Assembly: GCA_000442015.1 (NCBI GenBank)
Contig: KE560886.1
Span: 1 to 23,810 of the forward strand
DNA from: Rozella allomycis CSF55
Taxonomy: Eukaryota; Rozellomycota
DNA length: 23,810 nucleotides
Direction of reading: 5' to 3'
The notes under the pieces were generated by a model, which saw only the letters and a program-made list of their open reading frames with translations, made no database searches and was not told where the DNA came from. The translations under genes were made by a program, and so were the position numbers. How positions within the stretch are numbered: position 1 is the first letter of the stretch; each line of letters starts with the position of its first letter. Below, piece after piece: positions 10,073-18,100 of this stretch.

Positions 10073-12411
10073 TCACTGTTCCTTTATACTTGAATCGGAC
10101 AAACTTATATCGTCATCGTCGAATTTGTTCACTTTTGTCAAGTTTCTTGTTTCTTCTTTGAGAATATTTTTAAAGTCTTCGTGTCTTTTCTGAAAGTCTT
10201 TAATTTGATTTTGTGCTGCAAGATTTAGAGTATTTATGTTTTGTCTTTGTAACCTCGATTTAATTTTTTACTGTAATAGTTTTATTTCGCTATCTTGTTT
10301 TTGAATTATGTCTTTATAGTCATTAATTTGATTTTGAAATAGATTTAAGGATGACTTATACTTGGATTTGACCTAATTTTTTGAGTTACAGAAGATTGAT
10401 ACTTTTTTAATTAATACGGTGAAATTTTCGAGCTCTTTTTTACTATTTGACAGCTCCTTTTCAGTTAAAGCGAGTTTGATTTCTAATTGATCCTTTTCTT
10501 TTTGGATTTGAGACTAAATATGCCAGCTATACAGTTTACTTTTAGTTTCTTTGTTGTGATTCTAAAAGCCTCTTTCTCATTTACGGCGTTTCTTTTAGAA
10601 ACCCGGAGGTTTTCGTTTAGAGCATTGCATTCATTTCTGAGCAAATTAATTTGACTCTGAAGTTCAGATTCTTGAACTTTAAATTCATTAAGGATGCTTA
10701 AGTATTCGTTATTTTGCTTTTGAAGTTCGTTCAAAGCCTCCTCCTTTTTAGTCACAGAGTCTTGAAACTCTATTAATTCATTCTTGAGTTTTTCCACTTG
10801 GAATTTAGCATTTTGATTGTCATTTTCAACGTTTCGGAGCTGTGCCATCAAACTCTTTTCGTTTTCTTGGGCATGTTTAAGATTACTTTCCAAGACTTGC
10901 AAATCTTGCATGCTTTTTATTTTGATTTCATCAATTTTTTTCATTAACTATTTATTGCAAATATTAGATTTTACTTGCTCCTTTTCACTAATTATTGTTT
11001 GAGTTTTCCTTGATTCGTCTTCTCTTGCCGCTCGAACTTTGGAGTACATTTCTGCTTCGGCATCTTTCAATCTCTCTTTGAGTTCAATCTCAAACAATTC
11101 ACACTGCTTTAATTTTCTGATTATGTTTAGAAAAATATCACTACGATTTGAGATCCTGGATAGACCTGGTTGATTGTATCAATTTCTGCTCCCATTCTGA
11201 CCTCTCCTTACTGAAATCGATCTTAGCATTTCCCATTTGTAGACTAATCTGAAACTGAATTATTTATTACTTGGATTGATGAATTGTTTCTTCCAAACGA
11301 CTCTCCATTTTGCATCGCTCTTTCTTTTCTTTGCTTAGTTCATCATTTAGCTGATCAAATTGTTTTGTTAAGCGCTGCAAATCTTCTTCCAAATTTTTCG
11401 CCTGTCAAGGTATTAATAAATTTATTACCTTTGTTATGTAGCCGTTCTTTTCATGCTCACAGTTCTTAAGACCTAGGGAAAAGTCGTCGTTTGATCTTTT
11501 AAGGGCACGCAGATCCAAAGATAAATCGTTAATTTGTTTTTCTTTAGCAGCTCTTTTTTAAATGTAGTGGATACTTTACCTAACTTCAGTTAATTCTGAC
11601 TCCAATGCCCTGCACTTGGCTCTTAGCTCGTTATTTTCCATTGATATCTTATTAAATTTCTCTTCATCATTTAATTCGCCTTTTTTGCAAATATATTAGC
11701 GTTTACTAAGCGATTTTTCCAACATTTGAACTCTTGTTTCCATGAGTTTCAATTCTGTTTCATGTTGCATCGAAAGTTCTTCTATGTTAGACTCAAATTC
11801 AATTTTCTTTTTTAATCACAACTATAATTTACCTGTTTTTCTATTTCTGTTAAAGTATATTCCAGTTCCCGCTTTGTCTCAAAGAACATTCCCCGGTATT
11901 TGTCAACCTCTTGTTGCACTACTAGCCATTTCTTTTTGCCCGCTTCTTCTAGTTCATTCATAACCTGTAGTCGAAAGTTTTCAATATCTCCATTATTAAT
12001 TCGTCCCAAATTTGATGCTTCAAATTCTTGCTTTAAATTTTGCAATTTCTGCAACCATTGCTGGTCTAGTCGGCTAAGCTGGTCGTCTTTGGCGCTCTAT
12101 TAGCTATAGTTTAATGCAGTTACTAATTCTTGATTCAATCTTGATATCTCATTTTCTGCCGAATCTAGGTCATGATTAAACTTTATGTTAGCTATTTTCA
12201 ATTCATCAAAATTTGATTTTAAATTTTCATTATCAGACCGGAGTTTATTCACAATATCTAATGCGATGTCCAGGTCACGTTGAGTAACCTCATTTTCTCG
12301 AGTCAACGAATCAATTTTGTGCCTCAAAGTCTGAATATTGAAAGCATTAGTTTTCATTAGTTCAGAATTTGCTTTTTCTGGCAAAATGGCATTTTCCAAT
12401 GCTGTTGACAT
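10073..12411 (-). CDS. CEP83: CEP83 (CCDC41) homologue, centriolar distal appendage protein (12 exons, 679 aa)
   Basis: CEP83 sits at centriole distal appendages and is needed for basal-body docking to the membrane and for ciliogenesis. The exons are 12411-12124, 12096-11833, 11806-11707, 11679-11580, 11552-11429, 11401-11271, 11243-11145, 11116-10975, 10947-10540, 10513-10403, 10372-10272 and 10244-10073. The eleven introns are 26-30 nt, and exons total 2040 nt (680 codons). The protein is coiled coil almost throughout, and human CEP83 is about 700 aa. Two diagnostic stretches support the call: QQEVDKYRGMFFETKRELEY (family [20 protein letters not shown]) and, near the C-terminus, QIKDFQKRHEDFKNIL (family LKDIQRRHNEFRSLI). 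The tail is acidic (FDDDDISLSDSS). The start ATG at 12411 opens MSTALENAILPEK. Another long coiled-coil centriolar protein is the alternative, but order, length and C-terminal motif fit CEP83. Confidence 0.78.
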
Positions 12412-12535
12412 GTGTTCAGCAATTAACAAGGTTTATAAATCAAAACAAAAAATCAATATATTTGTAACCGAAATATTTTAAAGAAATTAATTAGTTTTAA
12501 TCCAATAGAAGTGGTAGGGAAGTTAAGAATTTTCG
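12412..12535. promoter_or_regulatory. 124-bp bidirectional promoter of CEP83 and TMEM107
   Basis: The two ATGs face away from each other across 124 bp, so one short region must serve both ciliary genes. It holds GTAACC at 12464-12469, which fits one half (GTNRCC) of the RFX X-box typical of ciliary promoters, and CCAAT at 12502-12506. A second X-box half at the proper spacing is not present, so RFX control is only a suggestion. A shared promoter is strongly implied by the geometry. Confidence 0.55.
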
Positions 12536-13069
12536 ATGTTCTACCGGAGTGATTTGATTCTCACAACAAGATTTTTAACTATGTCAATTCATTTTGCGTT
12601 GGCTACATCACTATATTTTAGCAAGGTAGAACAAATTATCACATATTTCAGGGTATTAATATAAAAACGTCCTTACCAATTGTGTATTCTACTGATCAAT
12701 ATTCAGCTGCAAATGATGTGTAAATGGCTTAATAATATATTATACAGAGTGCTTTCTTATATCATTTTTGCGTGGGTCTCATTTTTGATATTGTTTCTTT
12801 GTTTCTTCACAGGAATTTCCATGTTTCGATATAACTTGAGTGTACTACGTAAAAAATGCGATAAAAAGTTAAAAGACTCATTCTTCCACATTATGGGGAT
12901 CATATTTCTGACTTTGCACAATACAAAACCATGGCCTTATGAGGTGGGTTGGTATATTGTAGGTCCGACAAGGTAATGGTTTGAAAGAAATTAGAATAGC
13001 GGTATACCAGTCCTATTGGAAATATTTTATGCCTATACAACTGTTATTTGTAGAAAAGGATATATATAA
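12536..13069 (+). CDS. TMEM107: TMEM107, ciliary transition-zone membrane protein (5 exons, 141 aa)
   Basis: TMEM107 is a four-helix membrane protein of the MKS complex at the ciliary transition zone. The exons are 12536-12625, 12652-12719, 12748-12841, 12869-12972 and 13000-13069, with introns of 26, 28, 27 and 27 nt. The sum is 426 nt, giving 141 aa against 140 in human. Family landmarks appear in order: RFLTMSIHFALATSLYFSK (first helix), INIKTSLPIVYSTDQYSAAN (lumenal loop with the LP...Y pattern), a second helix running into FFTGISMF (family FLSGVSMF), FFHIMGIIFLTLH, and WYIV then GIPVLLEIFYAYTTV (family ALPAVTEMALFVTVF). The donor after exon 2 is GTAAAT at 12720; the GT two bases earlier would break the frame of the second helix. 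The ATG at 12536 gives the expected N-terminal length. The gene converges on the SR gene with 22 bp between stop codons. Confidence 0.88.
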
Positions 13070-13075
13070 AATAAA
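13070..13075 (+). promoter_or_regulatory. AATAAA directly adjoining the TMEM107 stop codon
   Basis: AATAAA at 13070-13075 follows the TAA at 13067-13069 without a gap. It lies inside the 22-bp spacer to the convergent SR gene, so both 3' UTRs must overlap. Confidence 0.6.
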
Positions 13076-13080
13076 CAGAA

Positions 13081-13086
13081 TTTAAT
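13081..13086 (-). promoter_or_regulatory. ATTAAA five bases after the SR gene stop codon
   Basis: This variant poly(A) signal is on the minus strand at 13086-13081; the stop TAA is at 13094-13092. No perfect AATAAA is close by. Confidence 0.45.
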
Positions 13087-13091
13087 AATAT

Positions 13092-13693
13092 TTAAACAGA
13101 GGCCTCACTTGGAGAGCGGTTGCGGTTAAAACGTTCATTGGTTTCACTTGTGTTCTTTGGGCTTGCACTTCTTGAACGATCTCTTTCTTCACGTTCTGTT
13201 TTTCTCCCAGTGGATCTAGAACGAGATCTTTGAACCTCGAGCAAATTTTTTACCTTGGGCGATAGCGATCATCTCTTCTGTCATCTGTGTCTCTACGATG
13301 TCTATCCCTATCACGTCTGGGAGACCTTGAACGACTATTATGAAATTTAAAATATATTACCCTCTAAAGCTTCTTCTTGATGATGACGGGCATTTGGCAC
13401 TTACATGGCCAATACCATCACAGTTGTAGCACCTGAACTCACGTTTTCTACCCTTTGCCCATTCCACGTTTATTTTTTCTCCTTTTAGGTCAACATTATG
13501 ACATTTCTTGTAAGCTTCTTCAGCATCTTCATGCTGATCATACTCGATAAATGCATATCCTGCCTAAAACGGATGTCATTCTCATACCACGCAAAAGTTT
13601 TATCTTTATAATTTTTCCATATTTTCCAAATAACTCGTCCAAGTCTTTTTCCATTACTGAATCGTGCACACTCCCAACGAACAAAACTCTCAT
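13092..13693 (-). CDS. SR splicing factor with RRM, CCHC zinc knuckle and RS tail (4 exons, 173 aa)
   Basis: The exons are 13693-13588, 13559-13361, 13334-13254 and 13227-13092, with introns of 28, 26 and 26 nt; the sum is 522 nt. The N-terminal RRM has RNP2 as VLFVGSV and RNP1 as GYAFIEY, the latter formed only after removing intron 1. A zinc knuckle CYNCDGIGHVSAKC (C-x2-C-x4-H-x4-C) follows, then an arginine/serine tail (RSRSPRRDRDRHRRD, RSRSRSTGRK, RSRSASPK). This order is that of the SRSF7/9G8 and plant RSZ group, nuclear proteins that bind pre-mRNA and help define splice sites. It ends NRSPSEASV. In intron 1 the acceptor used is GGCAG at 28 nt; the earlier TTTAG at 24 nt would break RNP1. 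The exact orthologue within the SR family is not decided. Confidence 0.88.
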
Positions 13694-13803
13694 TTCCGTT
13701 TTTCGAATGAAAATTCTGAAATTTCAGAGAGTTAAGGGATCGAATCTAATAAGGTACACATACTCACTACTGTATTATTGGGATAAAATAATTATAAATT
13801 GAC

Positions 13804-13966
13804 TGGAATAAAAGCAAAAATGAAAATTAGCCAGCTTTTTAATATTAAATGAACTTGCAATCTAATCTTGAAATTTTGTTTTNGGAATAAAAGCAACAAT
13901 GAAAATTAGTTAGCTTTTAATGTTAAAAGATTAAAGAACTTGCAATCTAATCTTGGAATTTCGCTT
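13804..13966. repeat. Imperfect duplication around the n at 13883 (unmerged contig ends)
   Basis: The stretches before (about 13804-13882) and after (13884-13966) the n align along their length, from GGAATAAAAGCA to CTTGCAATCTAATCTTG, with several substitutions and a small insertion. They look like two alleles of the same noncoding segment. Confidence 0.8.
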
Positions 13967-13970
13967 TATT
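13965..13970 (-). promoter_or_regulatory. AATAAA three bases after the METTL2 stop codon
   Basis: AATAAA on the minus strand at 13970-13965; the stop TAA is at 13976-13974. Confidence 0.6.
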
Positions 13971-13973
13971 TCG

Positions 13974-14989
13974 TTATAGCTTTTTAAATTTTCCCTGTAA
14001 CCAAACTCTATGCATTTGTAATTTCCGTTTTCTATTAACTAGTAGACGAGTGTCAATTTTCAGATCCAATTTTTCAAAGTCGCCAAACAACTCTGAGACT
14101 TTTTCTTGTGTGAAGTAATAGACACAAGTTCCATCGCCTCTTACGTAAAAATCTTCATCCAGCAGTCTATCCTTTTTGAATCGTAATTGAGTGAGATCAT
14201 ACTTCCCGTAATCTCTGAATAGAATGACACCACCCGGTTTTAAAAGCCTAGCTAGTTTTGCAATAGCGATAGCCTGTCTATTCGGTGAAAGAGCTGATAA
14301 CACAAAAATAAGAGTAATGACATCAAGTGATTCCGGCTCTATTTCATCAATCGCAGCATCCAATGACAAATCATGTACAAAAGCATGACACTTTGATGGA
14401 TCATATTTTGCATTATTCTATTACAAAACAAATAAAAATATTACTTTTAAAACAGATACAGCTTGATGTGAAAAATCAAAAGCATAGAAAAAGTTGTCAT
14501 GCCCATCTTGTTTCATTTCGACTAACGGGAACAGGGTATTGCCAANGCCCATCTTGTTTCATGTCAATCAACGGGAACAGGGTATTTCCAACACCGCAAC
14601 CGGCTTCAAGAATTCTGCATGGTTTCTAATATTAAATAAATTGTATTGATACATTTTGAAACAGTTCTGGAAACTCTCTGGTTAGCCATTTTCTGTCTTT
14701 GAAAAATCTGTTTTCATGAACACTGTAAAATGCATCCCAAAAAGACGCAGATTTTTGTATAAAATCCACTTTTAATGTTTGAATAATTATTTTACATTTT
14801 TTCTCGTCGTTTACCGGATTTTCTTTTTGTTTGATGATGATTCTGTTCGCCTCTTCTATTTCTTCTTGTTTAAAGGTTACATTGTCCCTGAATGATGGAG
14901 ATTGTAAGAATATACCAAACGTTGTGATCGAAAACGTTTTCTAAATTTTCGAGTATTCTGTTTCCAAAAGGTTTTTCTTGTGGGACCAT
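13974..14989 (-). CDS. METTL2: METTL2-type tRNA N3-methylcytidine methyltransferase (4 exons, 295 aa)
   Basis: This SAM-dependent enzyme family (METTL2/METTL6/METTL8, yeast TRM140) makes m3C at position 32 of threonine or serine tRNAs. The exons are 14989-14916, 14887-14653, 14625-14445 and 14417-13974, with introns of 28, 27 and 27 nt. After removing the duplicated contig end the sum is 888 nt. Landmarks: PFGNRILENLENVFDHNVWD near the start, typical of METTL2 rather than METTL6; FWDAFYSVHENRFFKDRKWL and REFPEL; SAM-binding motif I ILEAGCGVGNTLFPL; ESLDVITLIFVLSALSPN; LKPGGVILFRDYG; FYVRGDGTCVYYF; and a final RVWLQGKFKKL. The ATG at 14989 (MVPQEKPFGNR) fits the family's N-terminus. No actin-binding extension like that of yeast ABP140 is present. 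Threonine-tRNA specificity is inferred from METTL2 likeness only. Confidence 0.88.
14501..14591. repeat. 45-bp imperfect duplication around the n at 14546 (unmerged contig ends, two alleles)
   Basis: 14501-14545 and 14547-14591 align without gaps with five differences. In the METTL2 frame one copy reads LFPLID and the other LFPLVE before MKQDG, and GGA/GGC is synonymous. Conservative changes suggest true haplotypes rather than read errors. Confidence 0.85.
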
Positions 14990-15120
14990 TTTTGCGCTAG
15001 CCACCGCGATTACTTAATGTACAAAGTTAATGATAAAATGCGTTGATTACAGAATTATTTAATTACAATATTAAAATATTTCAACAAATTATTTACTTCA
15101 AAAATATTGAAACACTTTTA
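14990..15120. other. 131-bp spacer between VPS13 and METTL2
   Basis: Both genes run on the minus strand. The spacer must hold the METTL2 promoter. I see no open reading frame with family likeness or RNA gene in it. Confidence 0.5.
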
Positions 15121-15122
15121 TT
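15117..15122 (-). promoter_or_regulatory. AATAAA overlapping the VPS13 stop codon
   Basis: The stop TAA is 15123-15121 and its last two bases are the first two of AATAAA (15122-15117). It is the tightest example of the stop/poly(A) arrangement in the window. Confidence 0.55.
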
Positions 15123-18100
15123 AAAATCTGCGCGAATTGTTGTAAATAGCCAACGCATCATTAATCTGCAAACAAAACCACTATTTAAAAAGAATAAAAA
15201 TAAATACATTAGCAGTGCTATGATCAGAGCAAGAAATAAATCTCTGCGCAAATTCAGGATGCCTAATTAACAAAACAATGCCATCAAACGTAGTTTTAAC
15301 AGCAATAAATACTAGAGGAGAAATTAAAAATAGTTTATACTGTCAAAAGGAATTTCCCATATTAATTTCAAGTTTCTTTCGGCCAAATAGATGATTCTTT
15401 GATTTGAAACAATAGCAATTGAATTATCTTCAGGAACATTAATATGAGCAACGTAAAAATCATTAATGTATTTTGAATGGGCGCATTCTTTCAGGAATGA
15501 CTGACCAATAGCGTCTCTTTCTGAAAAGGGTCTTAGAATTCTATCGTAAGCGATGAATCTTGGGAGTCTGATTCTTGACACTTCAAATTCATCGAATGCA
15601 ATAGTTGTATTTTTGATTCCCTCTGAAACATTACTAGCGAGATCAAAGACACCGACTATTGGTTTGGAAACTGCGCCCACTAGACCCTTGCCGATTCCTT
15701 TGAAGAAACCGCCAACGCCATCTTTGATTGCGCCCTGAGTTGGTTTTTCAATTAATCCAGTGACACCGCTTTTAATTGAAGAAGCGAATGATTTAGCACC
15801 CAGAGCAACACCATTGAAGACGTGTTTTGGTTTATTTCTTGATTTTGATTGTCTTCTTTTTTCTTGAAATTTAGAATCCAGAGTGACTACAGATAAACCT
15901 ATTAGGGTTAGTGATATGAAAATACCTTTTCCAACAGAGCCAGTAAACTTTGAGAATGCATCAGAGAGGCCATAAACAGTTTTATTTAAAAAGCTAGCAC
16001 CACCTACTTAATGGTTAAAAGTATTGAATACCTAGAATAATAATTTAAAAGCATTGAATACCTATAATCATCATTTAAAAGTAAGTATTACCTAGAATCA
16101 TATTTTATAAAAGTTGTAACCTTTAGCTAGACCAATACCAAAATCTTGAGGATTGTCAGAAACCAAACCTAGATAAGGTTCGTAAAAAGCGTNGATTATC
16201 AGAAACCAAACCAAGATAAGGTTCGTAAAAAGCGTCTTTAACAGCTGAAGAAAAAGTGTTGAATAAACCAACAGGATTACCTAATGAGAATAAAAGAATA
16301 ATTTGAATACCGAGAATGTCAGCAGAGCCTAAAAGTTTGTGAAACTGTAGAGTTAATTTAAGAGAATAGTATTCGAGGATTAGTTTGTAGAGTAAATCTT
16401 TTTGAATGATTGGATGTTCCATTATTAGAGCATTTAAAGTAATTGGAGCATTGTGAACATTCCCTTGTGAATAAGTTTAACTATATTTACCAATGGCCAT
16501 TGTTAGAGAATCTAGAATGAGAGAGAAAGGATTTCCTTTTTTAATCTTGTTTCCAGATCTAGAGAAAGAAAAGTTAATTTTGAGTGGATGTAATTGGAAT
16601 ACTTCAAAGTAGATTAATTGATTTGAAATATTTGAATTATTTTGAGTTGGAATTTTCAAATCTTTATTGAAGGGATTTTCAGTAGAAATTTTAGATTGAA
16701 AAGAAATAAAATCAAATAATTCATAAAGAAATCTACAGATTAAAAAAGAAAAAAAGATNAAAGAAATCTACAGATCAAAAAAGAAAAAAAGATTTACTTT
16801 TCATCTAATTCAATTGACATTTCTTGGAATAGAATACTGAAATATTTGAAATAATCAACACCGTGATTTTTATCTTTTGATTTAAAGATTGAACAAGAAA
16901 AGAAATTGAGTTCATCGTTTAAGTTTAAGCTTGTGGGATAAAAGATGATTGGTTGATCAAATCCATACAATTGATTATCAAATTGCAACCATTTTATTAA
17001 TAATTTTAAATTTAAATCAAAATCTGAATCTGAATATTCTAGAAATAAATCTTTTGCTGAAATTAAACCAATTTCAATTGAATTATTTATTAAAGAAACC
17101 AACAAATTAAATCTCAAAGTTAAAAGATGATTCACAACATAAGAAGAAAAGTTGGAAGAATTTGATTGAGAATGAGAAAGTGAAAGAGATTTAGATTTTG
17201 ATTTGGAAAGTGAAAATGGTTGAGCCAACGACAATGATTTACTAGACACATTCTGATTAAGAGTAGGTGTATTAGTTGTATAAGTTGTATTCTGATTAGA
17301 TACACTCTCTCTTCTCTCCCCCTTAACTTCCCCTCTTCTCTCTTTGATGGTGACTAGAGTGGTCTNCACCCCTTTCTTTGATGGTGACTAGAGTGGTCTC
17401 ATTTTGAGCTATAATGTCGGCATAAATTAAACAATCATTAAAATTGAAAGATTCAGTTAAACCAATTTCAGAAATATTTAATTCAAAATTCTTGTTGTTT
17501 CTTTTTAAAATTAATTTCTTTTCAATTGTTGAATTTTCCCAAATGTAATTTTCTTGTTGATTTTCATTCAAAGTAAAAATATTTGAACAATTCTTTTGAA
17601 AATATTTAAATTGAAATTTTGTTTGATTTATTAATTTAAATGGCCAATTAATAGAATGATTTATATTAACAAATAGAATGTTTGATTCACTCACTATATC
17701 TATTCTTATCAATTCATTATTCAAACTTAGAAATGTTTTTCCCAGATTTCTAAAATTAAACAACAATTGAGAGTGAGATGATTGAGAGAGAGAAGTAGTT
17801 GGTTGAGATGAAGTAGTAGTTGTTTGAGATGAAGTAGATGATGAAGTAGTTGAACTATCAGTGTTCATCCCTTCACCCTTACTTCTACCCCCTTCACCCT
17901 TCCCTTCATCACCTTTTAGTTCAATGATTGAATTGTTCACTTTCAGGTCAGAATGAAATGGAATTTGCTGATTCATTTTCAATTCATAAATGTTTTCATT
18001 TAAAGAACCAAATTGTTTAAATTTAATAGTCTTGTTTAATTGATTCACAATAATTATTTTTGGTGTCAATGTAACAATTGTAGATTTAAAATACTAGAAT

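Larger units (their letters stand above)
13694..13973. other. 280-bp spacer between METTL2 and the SR gene
   Basis: About 80 bp of it is a duplicated contig end around the n at 13883, so the true spacer is near 200 bp. It should hold the SR promoter and the METTL2 3' end. I see no coding exon or RNA gene. Confidence 0.55.

Noticed and set aside
12680-12976. 98-aa plus-strand membrane protein as its own gene
   Set aside because: It is exons 3 and 4 of TMEM107 read through introns; proper splicing gives a 141-aa protein of family length.
14327-14629. 100-aa plus-strand frame
   Set aside because: It runs antisense through METTL2 exons, introns and the duplicated contig end with an unknown base.
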